Program-made: the position numbers and the translations under genes
Source: Wurfbainia villosa
Taxonomy: Eukaryota; Streptophyta; Magnoliopsida; Zingiberales; Zingiberaceae
NCBI GenBank assembly: GCA_025175895.1
Contig: CM046001.1
Location: 54,745,719-54,809,718, forward strand
Direction of reading: 5' to 3'
Length of the DNA: 64,000 nt
Part shown: positions 21,733 through 34,848 of the stretch, piece by piece
Layout: each line of letters starts with the position of its first letter
Position numbering within the stretch: the first letter of the stretch is position 1
The notes under the pieces: generated by a model
Told to the model about the DNA's origin: nothing
Database searches by the model: none
Seen by the model: only the letters and a program-made list of their open reading frames with translations

Positions 21733-22133
21733 AGGTGGAGCCATTGTATGGAGGAGTATTCAGCAGAAATGCATGGCGGACTCCACCATGGAAGCTGAGT
21801 GTGTGGCAGCCTCTGAGGAGGCCAAAGAAGCTGTGTGGCTCAGGAACTTCCTGATGGACTTGGATGTGATTCCTGGTTTGCCCAGAACTATCGCAATTTA
21901 TTTTGATAAAAATGGTGCAGCTGCAAACTGGAAGGAACCACGAGCCCATAAGGTAAGTAAATACATAGAGCGCAAGTACCACCTGATACGAGAAATCGTA
22001 AAGGAGGTAGAAGTTGTTGTCACCTAGATTACATCAGAGGATGACCTGGTAGACCCTTTTCACTAAGGCGCTTCTAGCGAGAGCTTTGACAGGCATGTAG
22101 AGGGAAGGGGAATAAGATGTATGGCAGTATGAG
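21733..22133 (+). pseudogene. Element A RNase H C-terminal remnant
   Basis: After E, A's pol resumes with GGAIVWRS-type sequence, then MADSTMEAECVAASEEAKEAVWL (first catalytic-site helix), FDKNGAAANWKEPR in place of the usual CDNxGA, and KYIERKYHLIREI. In B the same region reads YCDNSGAVANSKEPR. The catalytic Asp is kept, but Cys is changed to Phe. The frame ends close to the polypurine tract at 22155-22165. Confidence 0.88.
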
Positions 22134-22154
22134 GACAGTATAGTCTTTTAGTAT

Positions 22155-22165
22155 AAGTGGGAGAT
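22155..22165 (+). other. Element A polypurine tract
   Basis: AAGTGGGAGAT directly before the 3' LTR; the same sequence precedes B's 3' LTR at 34838-34848. Confidence 0.88.
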
Positions 22166-24296
22166 TGTAGGGATGTATACAGAAAAGTCTATCTTTTCTA
22201 TGAACATCTTTATTTTTTAAAAAAGAATCACATTATCATTGTTTGCATATTTTTATGCATATTGTCTAATACGTTACAATGTAGATAACATGGTGTGTGG
22301 TGTCACATGGGAGATCATGTTATCGGCTCCTTGTAAAGTATAAGTAAAGGCTCACAACCGAGATGGCTTTGGACAAACCATCGGAATGGTTGTAGTGTGA
22401 TTTGGTATTGGTTTGTCTTGACCATAAAATCACACTAGTGCACTTTGTGTGTATTGAGCAGGACCGACTTAGAGGTGATTCGATTTATTGCTGACTACAT
22501 AATCGAATCGGACCTCAGATATTATTTAGTACATGCTCTTAATCCCGATATAATAACGGGCACATATACTTAGTAGTCATCTCTTTGATTTACCAATGGG
22601 CGAGATTTATAGATTAAATCGATAGGTTCGGTAAGTTGGGAGATAATATTATTTATATGGTGTGCCGTTGATTATAGGAGGAAACCGTGTCCTATATATT
22701 AGGATGATGATGTCCCCTTGAGGAGCTCATAAGGTTCATCATGTAAACCCTGCAGGTGGACTTGGTCCGGCATGATGAAAAGGTTGAGTGGTACTACTCA
22801 AGGAGTTAGATTAATTAATGGTCAGTAAATTAATTAATCGACGGGCATTCGAGATCTTAAACACGGGGAGAAAATGTACAAATAATATATGGAGCCCATG
22901 TTATCATATGGGGGTTGGTGAGGTAGATCAATGATGAACCTTTAGTGGATTGGATCATCATTAGTGGATCGAACTTTATGTGGGCTTGATCCATGGGTGG
23001 CCAAGACCCAACTCCTCCTCATGGTCCCTAATGTAGCCTATTAACACCTCATGAAGCTTAGATCCAATGGATGAAAACAAAACTCAAGATCCAAAGGTAG
23101 AGATTAAATCTCTAGATCCGACGGTTGAGATTAAATCTCTAGATCCGACGGTTGAGATTAAATCCCTAGAACCAATGGAGGAGATTAAATTATTTCTTGA
23201 GCCCAACTCTATAAATAGAGTCATGAAGTGGGTGGCAAGAATAAGCATGGCTTAAGGGGATTAGGGTTTGCTTCCTTTGGAGACTAGGAATCCTAGTTGG
23301 TTTAGGATTAGGTTTGGGTGGCTAGGGTTTTGGGAGCTAGGGGTGGGCGGCAACTCAAGGAGGGTTTCCTTCTTCTTCCTAAGGTTGGCCGGCCACTATG
23401 CTTCTCCTCTCTACCTTGGCTTGAGCTCATCCTAATCTTCTTCTCCACTTCCATGGCCGGCCATAAGGAGAGCTAGGATTAGGGTTTGGAGGCTTAGGGT
23501 TTTGGAGGCTTGGGTGGCACCAAATAAGGAAAGTTTTCTTTCTTCTTCATCCTTGGTGGCCGGCGCCCATTACCTTCTTTCCAGCCCTTGGGTGGTATCC
23601 AAAAGACCCCTTCTCCTTCTCCTTAGGTGGTGGAAACAAGATATAGGGTTTTCCCTTAGTGTCTTGGCCGGTTTCCACCATTATCTCCTTCTCCTTGTTG
23701 GCCGGCGGCAAGCATTTCTTTTGTTGCTTGTTGGTTGGCTATAGGAAGGAGATGAGCCTTGTTTTTATTCTTCCTCTTGCTTTGGAAGAGAAAGAAAGGA
23801 AGATTTGTGATCTAGGAGCTTCGACTTTTGGTGGATCGTCGCCCACACGACGTCCAAAAGGAGGAAGGTCATACATTAGAAGATCGAGAGGTATACCTAT
23901 TCTACTTTCTTCTTTTGTTTGTTGCTTGTTTTTGTTTTTCAATTATAAGCATGTTATAAATCTTTAAATGGATAAATAATACTTGGATCCCAAGCATAAA
24001 CACAAAAACTGGCGATCCAGACATCGTCTATTCTGCGGCTACTCGTAGAATATAGGATGGTCGCTTGAACAACTAGTTTGTTCAAGTGACCTCTCTAAAC
24101 GAATAGCACGACGATGACTTGGTTGCTTTGGCAATCCCTTTTGTCTAGGATTAAATTTTTTTAATCCGGGGACATCGAAGGGATCGCCATGGACAAGTTA
24201 CCGAGGTGAAGTGGGAAGCGAAGTTTCCCCTCACGGACTCGATAAGCTAAAACCATTAAATTGGTATGAGAGCTTCCGGGGCTAAAACCCCCTTCA
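22166..24296 (+). mobile_element. Element A 3' LTR
   Basis: TGTAGGGATGTATACAG...CCCCTTCA, 2,131 bp, followed by CATAG. Contains three 27-bp units (23100-23180), a TATA box at about 23209-23217 (TATAAATAG) and a GC-rich segment 23474-23752 that is absent from the 5' LTR. A conserved open stretch ending near 23967 is shared with the 5' LTR because the LTRs are copies; I do not treat it as a gene. Confidence 0.93.
23209..23217 (+). promoter_or_regulatory. TATA box in A 3' LTR
   Basis: TATAAATAG follows the 27-bp repeats. B's 5' LTR has TATAAAAGG in the matching position (28991-28999). The equivalent in A's 5' LTR is mutated. Confidence 0.55.
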
Positions 24297-24301
24297 CATA
24301 G

Positions 24302-25036
24302 TCCACCGGCTACTAATCCAAGGCCCTGCGATCCTCGATCGCTTCCGAAGGGAAAAGCACTAAAAGTCTCTTCCTCGTTGGAGGTAAGAGTCAACCGATT
24401 ATAGAATATGTTGAGGAAGAGGTAACAAACCTACCTCTCCTCTTATCAAGTAATAAATATGAATTAAATAAAATTCCGATAATGGATTGTGGTGGATGCG
24501 CAGTTAGAGTAGCGTTGAAGCACGAAGAGTTATGGTCGGAGAGTAGGAGCACTTAGAAATTCATTGATTGATGTAGGGTTTGAGTCCTCCCCTCCTTTTA
24601 TAGATTGGTGCCTTGGGATAAGTCTAGATCCATATCCAAAACTCGTGGATCTTATCTTGAGGTGGCAACTTATCTTATCATGAGGTGGAAACATCGATCG
24701 ATATCTCTTTGACCATGTGCATTGGGATGATTTGTTGACATCAGTCGACTGATCCTCTTAGCAGTTGACTACCTCCAGTCGACTACTACACTTGAGAATT
24801 CAACCTGACACCTACAACACAAGGTTAACACAAGAGATGCATAATGCTCTACAGTGTGATAGTCCTTTGACTGTCCGATCTCGACTTGGGCATTCCTCTG
24901 GAAGTCTTGGTTGGATTGACGCCTAGGATTGTCCTCCTATCGAGGTTGCGTCCTTACCACCGCTCCACACCCGGAGCTTACCTTTGGTCCTCTTGACCTG
25001 TCGCTTAACTTTCGGTCACTTGATCACCGAGGTTTT
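24302..25036 (-). mobile_element. Element F 5' LTR, piece 2 of 3
   Basis: Continues F's LTR after the A insertion (CATAG then TCCACCGGCTAC) up to D. It holds a few GTCGACTG motifs at 24742-24792 and ends ATCACCGAGGTTTT, which fits the 43-bp repeat seen on the far side of D. No gene is present. Confidence 0.75.
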
Positions 25037-26506
25037 TGTAGGGGATCAAGTGACCGCTAGAGGGGGTGAATAGCGCATTTGACGTATGATGGAATTGATT
25101 CGCATTTGATCATCTACACTCTTGTTAGCACAATGGAATAGTAATGACAAATAGAAATGACAAGAAACATAATCACAATGCAAAGATATAATGTGGTTTG
25201 GAACCATACGGTTCCTACTCCACGAATTGAGCTCAAACGAGCTCTAGCGATGCAACCAACACCACTAATCAATAACACTCCTTCTCGACAACAAGTTGGA
25301 GGTGGAGAAACCTCATACAAGTGATTACAAAAGCAATACACGAAAATACAAGCAAAATACAAAGAAATGTAAAGAACACTTTACAAACTAGAGTTTGAGC
25401 GTTTTGCTTGTTGGTTGCTTGAACGAGCTTGAAGGGCCCTGAAATGCACCTGCAATTCACCTTTAAATCACCTCAATAAACCTCTCCAAGAACTAATGGT
25501 CGAATCTTCCATGAACAACTCCTTTTAACTTGCATCGGGCTAGATTTCCGCCTGGCAGTCGACTGATCGGGACCATCAGTCGACTGATGACACTGTTATT
25601 GTGAGATAATGGCTCAATCCACGCTGGAAAAATTCCAACGAGACTCTCATCAGTTGACTGCCAACATTGCCAGTCGACTGCCAGCGCCCGTAGCTGACTG
25701 CTAGTCAGCTACGGAGCGTTCTATGCTCGCGGCCAAACAAGCAGTCGATTGCCATCCATGGTAGTCGACTGCCATCAGTCGACTGATCCAATGATTAGTC
25801 GACTGCCAGGGCTTTTTCAGCCCTAAATGACAGTCGAGCACTAGTCGACTCTCAACAGTCGAATCGACCATAATGCCAGTCGACTGCCAACCTCAAACAT
25901 GAGGTTTTAACCTCAAGTATGGTGCCCCCATACTTGCTAGACCACCCGTAGCCCAGGCCTAAGCCTTCTAGCCACCTCCGTCAGCCTCGCACCTATCGGA
26001 TCCCTCCAAGTCATCCATGACTTGTTCATCCATACGCTAGCCTTCAGGTGCTTCTATCATCTATTGTCATGCTAATGATGTCTACACCGCCAAGGCACAT
26101 TGGACTTACACTACCAAGACCACGCTTGGACTTTACGCCGCTAACCATTGGACTTATGCTGCCAAGACTTCACCCTTGGACTTTACGCCTCCAATATCCC
26201 CTTGGACTTCTCAAATGCCAAGACTCAAGCTTGGATTCCCTTGCTAAGACCCATGCTTGGACTTTCCTTGCCAACCCATGTTGGACTTTCCCTTTCCAAG
26301 ACTCATGCTTGAACTTTACATGCCAAATACTCAAGGCTTGGACTTTCCCAATGCCAAGTGTCCCACTTGGACTTTCCATGCCAAGTACCCATGACTTGGA
26401 CTTTACCATGACAATCACATTGTCATATGTTTTTGTCGAACATCAAAACATCGCTCGAGTCAAACTCGAGTTAGGTCAATCGTGACCTGGGTCGATTGCA
26501 CCAACA
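25037..26506 (-). mobile_element. Element D 3' LTR
   Basis: Minus strand: TGTTGGTGCAATCGACCCAGG at 26506 down to ...GATCCCCTACA at 25037. Carries the same hairpin array (26080-26400) and CAGTCGACTG array (25553-25890) as E. Next to it at 26507-26520 lies the complement of the polypurine tract. Confidence 0.92.
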
Positions 26507-27987
26507 ATCTCTCCCCTTTTGATGTTTGACAAAAACACCCTTGAGTTAGGCCTCTAACTCAAATTACCTTACCAATTTTCCCAAATTTGTAATTCTACCT
26601 TTCTCCCTCTTTTTGACTAACATCAAAAAGGTTATCTCCAAGGAGGTCAATGTCTCATATTTCAATGAGATCTTACAATCTCCCCCTTGGTCCAAAAACC
26701 TCTAGGATGCCCACAATCTTTCTAGTGATAAGTCCCATATCACTTAAGAGAAGCAATTTCTACAAACTCTCCCAATTTCCAAATTGGATATTTGAGATGC
26801 CCATTTTTCCCTTCATGAGAAAAAATAACATCCATCATCCCATGATGGATACCTCCCCCTAAAGGCTTGCTCCCCCTTGACCATTGCACCAACAATGTCC
26901 TTGGGGAGGCCCTAAGCCAATAGGAAGTCTAAAACATAAAAAATAAGGTCTAAAGTTCAACATTGAACTTTCCCACACCTTAAATTTGATACATCACCCT
27001 AACAAATCTCCTAATCCATATCCAATGGATTTTCACCATTTATAATGCTTTCCAAAGCATATCCTAGGGTTAGGAGCAGTTAGGGAACCCTAACATAGTC
27101 GAAATTGTGCTAAACAAATCTTGTTTTCTCGAAATCAACTCTGGCAGTCGACTCTCTCAGTAAACAGTCGACTTTCGTGCTCATCAGTCGACTTCCAACA
27201 AGGGCAATCGACTAATAACTGAAAATTCCAATTTTCAATTATCAGAATCAAATTTTGGAAATTCATAAATAATTATACGTAATTCAAAAAATCATAAAAC
27301 ATCATACGTATAATACTTATGACCAATAAAATGGGTGAAAAATGTTTGAAAAATATTTTACCCATAAAATAGTGAAATTGACACAAAGTTCAAAAGTGAA
27401 GAAAAACTTCAATGTTTGAGCCCAGTTTGTATCGACTTAATCAATGATGATTGCTATCAAAAGATAGACTTCACCAAGGTTTTCTAAAATGATTTTAAAA
27501 TGTTTTTGAAAACCTATATTGGATCATGTTCCTTGGGCTTAATGTACATGGCTTGAACATAAGTTTTCCCAATGATCCACTAATAACATAAGATGAGTTT
27601 TAGTTTATCTAGACGCAAAAATTATGCACCTTGAACTCAACTCATATCCTAGCATCTCACATGTATCTAGGGTGTATCAAACACACACAAGTCAATGTGA
27701 TTGTGAGATATGGGTTTTGTTCTCCTAATCTAAGATTTCATGCATTTTCTAAGGCAACCCTACTTGATTCCCTTATACATGGGACTTCAAGTCATGCCAT
27801 AGTCCTTAAATCAATTTTCATTAACTTAAATGCATGAATGATCATGGCATAAATGATAACATAAATAAACATGGACAATGATCATGATGTCATGACATAT
27901 GATATAATCTAAATATACATGACATTAAAAGACTAACCCTAAACATACTTTTGACATTTTATATGATAAAGCTAAATATGATGTTAT
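26507..27987 (-). other. Element D 3' noncoding internal part
   Basis: Minus-strand equivalent of E 18680-20275. Starts with the polypurine tract complement ATCTCTCCCCTTTT and includes four GTCGACT motifs at 27145-27195. No frame is credible. It ends where B's LTR begins at 27988. Confidence 0.85.
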
Positions 27988-29829
27988 TGTTGGGATGTAT
28001 ATTGAAAAGTCTATCTTTTGTATGAACATCTTTATTTTTGAAATAAGAATCAAATGATCATTGTTTGCATATTTATGGTTATGCATATTGTCTGATACAT
28101 TACATTGTAGATAACATGGTGTGTAGTGTCACACGGGAGATCATGTTATCAGTTCCTTGTAAAGTATAAGTAAAGGCTCACAACCGAGATGGTTTTGGAC
28201 AAACCATTGGTATGGCTGTAGTGTGATTTGGTATTGGTTTGTCTTGACCATAGAATTACACTAGTACACTTTGTGTCTATTGAGCAGGACCGACTTAGAG
28301 GTGATTCGATTTATTGTTGACTACATAATTGAATCGAACCTCGTATATAATGGTGTACATGCTCTTAATCCCTATATAATAATGGGCACATGTACTTAGT
28401 ATTTATTTCTTTGATTTACACATGGGCGAGATTTATAGATTAAATCGATAGGCTCGGTAAGTTGAGAAATGATATTATTTACATGGTGTGTCGTTGATTA
28501 TAGGAGGAAACTGTGTCCTATATATTAGGATGATGATGTCCCCTTGAGGAGCTCATAAGGATCATCATGTAAACCCTACAGGTGGACTTGGTCCGGCATG
28601 ATGATAAGGTTGAGTGGTACTACTCATGGAGTTAGATGTTGATTAATTAATTGTTAATAAATTAATTAATTGACGGACATTCAAGATCTTAAACAGGGAG
28701 AGATATTTGTACAATTAATATATTGGACCCATATTTATTTATGAGGGTTGGTGAGGTAGATCAATGATAATCCTCTAGTGGAATGGATTATCATTAATGG
28801 ATCGAACTTTATGTGGGTTAGATCCATTGGGTGGCCAAGATCCAACTCCTCCTCATGGTCCCTATTCTAGCCTATTAAAACCCTCTTGAAGCCTTGATCC
28901 GACGGTGGAAAATGAAACCCTAGATCCAACGGTGGAGATTGTATCTCTAGATCCGACGGTGGAGATTGAAAGGAGGCTTAAGCCTAACTCTATAAAAGGA
29001 GGGCTAAGGGCTTGGGCGTGAATAATCTTTTGGTGATTAGGGTTTGAGTTGGCTTGGGCAGCAAGGGTGAGGCTAGGGTTTTTCATCCTTAGGCCGGCGA
29101 CAAGGAATTAGGGTTTAGACTCCTATTCTTCCTTTTGGTTGGCGCCTCCCTCACCTAGTCCAAGGGACGGTGACTAGAGTTAGGGTTTGGCTTCTTCTCA
29201 TCCTTTTCTCTTGGCCGGCACATTCTCTCCTTCTCCAAGGGCCGGCGACATCAAGGGTTGAGGGTGATCCTTTTCTCTTGGCCGACAACATCTTCTTCCT
29301 CTCCTTGGCTGACGGCAACAACCAAGCTTGGAGCTTAGTGGTTGGCACTAGATAGGAGAAGAAGGGTTCGAGTATTCTTCCTTTTGTTTGGAGCGAGCAA
29401 GGAAAGGAAGATTGTGATCTAGGAGGCTTCAACTCTTGGAGGATCGTTGCCCACACAACGTCCAAGAGGAGGATAGAACATACAATAGAAGACTAAGAGG
29501 TAAACAAGAGGTATAATTCTTGTTTTGGTTTCCTTTTGTTTCTTTGTATTATGTTTGTAATTGCATGTGGATAATTTACTTGGACCCCGAAGATAAACAC
29601 AAAAACCGGTAATCCGTACATCATCTATTCCGCGGCTAATCGAGGAAAAGAGTTAGATTGCTTGAACAACTAGTTTGTTCAAGAGAACACTCTAATTGAA
29701 TAGCACGATGATGGATCGATTGCTTGGGTAATCCATCATCGTCTTGGATTTTTTTAATCTGAGGACGTAGATGGGATCGCCATGCACAAGCGACCGAGTT
29801 GAAGAGGGAAGCGAAGCTTCATCCTTTCA
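27988..29829 (+). mobile_element. Element B 5' LTR
   Basis: TGTTGGGATGTATATTG...ATCCTTTCA, 1,842 bp. Has a TATA box TATAAAAGG at 28991-28999 after two to three copies of the GATCCGACGGTGGAGATTG repeat. The adjacent primer site at 29831-29843 is decayed (TTGTATCAAAGC, two changes from consensus). Confidence 0.92.
28991..28999 (+). promoter_or_regulatory. TATA box in B 5' LTR
   Basis: TATAAAAGG, a good match to the plant TATA consensus. In B's 3' LTR the same place reads TCTAAAAGG (35851-35859). Confidence 0.6.
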
Positions 29830-29843
29830 AGTTGTATCAAAGC

Positions 29844-30891
29844 CATGGTTTTCGATTTTGTAGTTTTAGGATTCGGTTACTTTTATGCACTTATCATTTA
29901 TTGTATGTGTCGGATGATAGTAGGATGTGCGTAGGCTAACTTTTTGGTTGCAGGCATAAGATCCAACTATTATGGCCATATGTGTGTGTATGTGATTGGA
30001 TGTGTGTAATTGTAATATTATTTGAATCCTCGGGGTTGATGAGGCTAGTATTTAATTTTTGTAATTAAGTACAACATTGTTTATCCACTCTTTTATTTTA
30101 GTTTACTTTCGATCTAAATTTCATGTACACTCCTTCGTGGAGTATAGGATCGATGGATGTAAATTAAAATAATTATTCTCGGCTCGGATCTTCGGATGAC
30201 TTGTACATAGCATAGGGAGGAGCGGACGAGATGGCGATACGATGGGAGGCATATTGGAGAACAAAAGCCATAATAGTTGGAAAATATTTTTTTTCATATT
30301 TATTGCTTATTGTTTGATATGCATGTCGTGTGGTAGGAAAATTCCTCAATTTTAAATTACTAAGTGAGAGAGGGATATTTTTTTTTTAAATTCCCACGGC
30401 CTCCATTACAATTTGACATGTGATGCAAACAAACTTGCGCGTCGGCTCTGAGTGCCTTCCTCCCCATCGTATGAGTTTGTTTTGTGGATCACAGGGTCAA
30501 ATATGGTTATAGGAAATTATTTAGGAGCGTGTGTACTTCCCCATCGGAAGGCACATAATCCGAGATAATTGTCTTGGTATCAAGTAATGGTGAACACTTA
30601 GATGCAAATAGGAGTATCCTCCCCATCGGAGTCACTGCTTTTATTTTTAGGGCCAAAGAGGAACCAACTATTAATTTTATTTATCAAAAAGTCAGGTTGA
30701 CAAAATAGTAAAATTAATGGGTAAAACATCCTCTTACAAATGTAGAATTCGTATACGTCCACACGATCGTGGCATACGATATTCTCGGTATTTTGAGGTG
30801 TTGGTTGATTTTAAAATTTTATTGTTTGAGGAATCAATAATTTTTTGAAATATAATGTTTTGATCTATGTGATTCTTAGGTTTTTTCAAAA
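29844..30891 (+). other. Element B untranslated leader
   Basis: About 1.05 kb collinear with A 9143-10191. No gene. It ends at the gag ATG at 30892. Confidence 0.8.
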
Positions 30892-33800
30892 ATGAATTTC
30901 AACCCGCTTGCTATGATACTGAAAGAGAATAAACTTACTGGACCCAATTATGTTGATTGGAAAAGTAATCTTGATATTTTCTTGACTGCTGAGGAGTACA
31001 AGTATGTACTCTTCGAAGAGTGTCCTCCAAAGCCTGTGGATGATTCGGGGGAAAAGGAGAAAGAGAGTTATAAAAAGTAGATTAAGGCTGATGAGATGGC
31101 GCGGTGATACATTTTGGCTTCTATGTCAAATGTATTGCAACATTAGCATCAAGCCATGCCCACTGCTTATGACATGATGCTCAATCTCAAGGAACTTTTC
31201 GGACACCAGAATCGGGCTGCGAGGCAGGAAGCCATGAGGAACTTGATGATGACCACCATGATCGAGGGAACACCCGTGAGGGATCAAGTTCTCAAGATTA
31301 TGGCTCATTTGAATGAGCTGAAAGTCGTTGGAGCTGAGATCGATGGGGAAACCTAGGTCGATATCATTCTCCAGTCTCTACCTAGGAGTTTTGAGCAGTT
31401 TCTCCTGAACTACAACATGAATAAGAGGTTGTATTCGTTGGCAGAGCTTCTGACAGAACTCCAGGCAACATAGGAGATTTTTCATCAGAGTGCTAAGGTT
31501 CAGGCCATGGTTGCTTAGAAGGTTTCGACTTCTAAGCCGAAAGGCAAGAAGAAGAAGAAACAAGGTGGAGAAAAGGTGGTGGGAGGATCTCAGGGAGGAG
31601 TGAAGAAGCCAAAAGGCAAGTGCTTCACTTGCAAGCAAACTGGACATTGGAAGAAGGACTGCCCCAACTGAAAGTAGAACAAAGGTATATCTTTTGGTCT
31701 AGTCGTTGAAACATGTTTAGCGGTGTTATCTACCGGCACTTGGTGTGTAGATACGGGAGCCACTGATCATGTCTACAATACTTTGCAGGGGTTCTAGGAA
31801 ACAAGACGACTAGCTGAGGGGGAGATTACCGTTTACTTGGGCGATGCCACGAAGGTGGCGGCTGTTACAGTGGGAGATGTTTATTTATCTTTTGATAGGA
31901 ATAAAACTTTGGTTCTGAAAAATTGCCTTTATGTACCTTTATTTAGAAAGAATTTGATTTCGGTTTCTAAATTGTTTTTGGATGGATATTCTATTTATTT
32001 TAATGACAGAGTTGTTATATAAAGGAATAGGGAGATTATCTGTTCTAGTGCATTGATAGGAAATTTATATACCCTTGAACTAAAAGCTCCTACAATGCAA
32101 ATAGAAGTAAATAACTCATCTTCTAAATTTAATAAGAGAAAAAGACCTTCGAAAATGAACCAAACATATATTTGGCATCTAAGGTTAGGTCATATTAACC
32201 TAACTAGAATTCAAAGGTTGATAGCTGATGGACCTCTGGGTTCATTAGTGGTGGAAGATTTCCCAACCTGCGAATCTTGCTTGGAAGGTAAAATGACCAA
32301 GAGGTCTTTTAAGGCCAAGGGATATAAAGCCAAAGATGTGTTGGAATTGGTTCATTCTGATTTGTGTGGTCCTATGTCGATCTAGGCTAGAGGTGGTTTT
32401 GAATATTTTGTCTCTTTTATAGATGATTATTCAAGATATGGATACATTTACTTGATGCGCCGCAAGTCTGAATGCTTTGATAGGTTCAAAGAATTCAAGG
32501 CTGATGTGGAGAAACGTCAAGGTAAAAGTATCAAGACACTACGATCTGATCGTGGTGGTGAGTACCTCTTGGGAGAGTTTAGGAATTACTTATCAGAGGC
32601 TGGGATTCAATCCCAATTGTCTTCACCTGGCACACCCCAGCAAAATGGTGTAGCAGAGCGAAGGAATAAGACTCTTATGGAGATGGTTAGATCGATGATG
32701 AGTTATTATGAGTTGCCAGATTCGTTCTGGGGGTATGCTCTGGATATAACAGTGTATATTTTGAACTTGGTACCATCTAAATCAGTGCCTTCTACTCTCA
32801 CAAAATTGTGGACTGGGCGAAAGCCTAGTTTGAGACATATTCAGATTTGGGGGAGTTCAGCACATGTGCTGAAGGCAGATGCTGGTAAGTTGGAACCTCG
32901 TACAGAAGTGCGCATGTTCATAGGCTATCTTAGAGGAACAAAAGGTGGTTTGTTCTATAGTCCTAGAGATCAGAGGGTGATCGTTAGCACGAACGCTAGA
33001 TTTTTAGAGGAAGACTATGTGATGAACCACAAGCCCATGAGTAAGATTGTTCTGGAGGAATTGAGAGGGAAAGTCACTACTTCAGTACCACCGGTACAAG
33101 AGGATATACCACAAGTGACTGCACCATGTATCACAGAGGATACACAGGTGATACCTCGTCGTAGTGGGAGGGTTGTTAGACAGTCTGACAGATTTATGTT
33201 CTTGGGAGAATCTTCTGATTTGGTCCTTGGCGAACATGAACCTGATCCCTGGACATATGACGAGGCAATCCAAGATAAAGATGTGGTATCTTGGCAAAGA
33301 GCGATGAATTCTGAGATAGAATCTATGGATTCAAATCAGGTCTGAGAGCTAGTAGAACCACCCAAGGATGTAAAAACCATTGGATGCAAGTGGATCTACA
33401 AAAGAAAGAGAGGAATAGACGGGAAGGTTGAGACCATCAAAGCAAGGCTTGTTGAGAAAGGGTATACTCAGAAAGAGGGTATCGATTATGAGGAGACCTT
33501 TTCGCCGGTAGCCATGCTTAAGTCTATCCAGATTCTCTTATGTATTGCTGCTCATATGGATTATGAGGTGTGGCAAATGGATGTCAAGACAGTTTTCCTT
33601 AATGGAAGTCTTGAGGAAAACATCTATATGGAGCAACCAGAGGGATTCATTGCAAAGGGCAAAGAGCATCTTGTGTGCAAGCTTAATCGATCCATTTATG
33701 GATTGAAGCAAGCTTCGAGATCTTGGAACATCCACTTTGATGAGGTAATCCAGTCTTATGGATTTATTCAAAGTCCAGATGAGTCTTGTGTATACAAGAG

Positions 33801-34815
33801 ATGTGACGGAAACGTAGTGGTATTTCTTGTACTATATGTAGATGACATTTTGTTAATTGGCAACAATGTCAAGGTGTTATCGGACGTAAGGGTATGGTTG
33901 TCCAAACAGTTTGATATGAACGACTTGGGAGAAGTGGGACACATCCTTGGGATCAAGGTTATAAGGGATCACAGGAAAAAGATGTTGTGCTTATCTCAAG
34001 CTTCATACATAGGCACCATTTTGGGTCATTTTAGCATGCAGAACTCCAAGAATGATTTTCTACCTTTTAGGCATGGAGTACCTTTATCTAAAGAGATGTG
34101 TCCTAGAACATCAAAGGAGATAGAGGAGATGAAGGCGGTTCCTTATGCTTCGGCAGTAGGAATCCTCATGTATGCTATGCTATGTACAAGACCGTATATC
34201 TGCTTTACCGTTGGCATGGTTAGCAGATATTAGAGTAATCCAGGACAGGGACATTGGATTGCGGTAAAGCATATATTGAAGTACCTGAGAAGGACTATGG
34301 ATTATATGCTGGTATACTAGGCAGATCAATTACTCCCTATGGGTTACACAGATTTCGACTTCCAATCAAATAGGGATAATAGTAAGTCTACCTCAGGTTT
34401 TGTGTTTACTTTGGGAGGTGGAGCCATTGTATGGAGGAGTGTTAAGCAGAAATGTGTGGCGGACTCTACCATGGAAACTGAGTATGTCGCATCCTCTGAG
34501 GCGGGCAAAGAAACTGTATAGCTCAGGAACTTCTTGATGGACTTGGATGTGATTCCTGGTTTGCCCAGAACTATCACAATTTATTGTGATAACAGTGGTG
34601 CAGTTGCAAACTCGAAGGAACCACGAACCCATAAGGCAAGTTAACACATAGAGCGCAAGTACCACCTGATATGAGAAATCGTAAAGCGAGGAGAAGTTGC
34701 TATAGCCAATATTACATAAGAGGATAACCTGGCAGATCCTTTCACTAAGGCCCTTCCAGCGAGAGCTTTTGCTAGGCATGTGAAGGGAATGGGAATCAGA
34801 TGTATGACAGTATGA
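30892..34815 (+). pseudogene. Element B gag-pol polyprotein, one frame with many stops
   Basis: All parts lie in one frame of 1,308 codons with no frameshift, but about 19 nonsense codons. Gag: MNFNPLAMILKENKLTGPNY start, helical core 31156-31440, lysine-rich tail, knuckle CFTCKQTGHWKKDC (31624-31665). Protease: WCVDTGATDHV (31743-31775). GAG-pre-integrase: WHLRLGHINL (32170-32380). Integrase: DYSRYGYIY, RSDRGGEY and TPQQNGVAERRN (32385-32760). RT: YKWIYKRK-like, VWQMDVKT, LYVDDILLIG (33370-34200). RNase H: SKSTSGFVF, CVADSTMETEYVA, YCDNSGAVANSKEPR and LADPFTKALPARAF (34330-34800). The product would make capsid, integrate and copy the element, but this copy is dead. Compared with A, most stops are C-to-T or G-to-A changes. 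Confidence 0.92.
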
Positions 34816-34837
34816 GGACAGCATAGTCTTTTAGTAT

Positions 34838-34848
34838 AAGTGGGAGAT
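34838..34848 (+). other. Element B polypurine tract
   Basis: AAGTGGGAGAT immediately before the 3' LTR. Confidence 0.88.

Larger units (their letters stand above)
7278..24296 (+). mobile_element. Element A: complete family-1 copia insertion with nested insertions
   Basis: Both LTRs are present (7278-9128 and 22166-24296), with primer site at 9131 and polypurine tract AAGTGGGAGAT at 22155-22165. The element is flanked by the 5-bp duplication CATAG at 7273-7277 and 24297-24301. Removing the solo LTR (13158-14623) and E (14715-21732) leaves about 8.5 kb, a normal size. Its gag is largely deleted and pol is broken. It inserted into the LTR of F. Confidence 0.93.
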
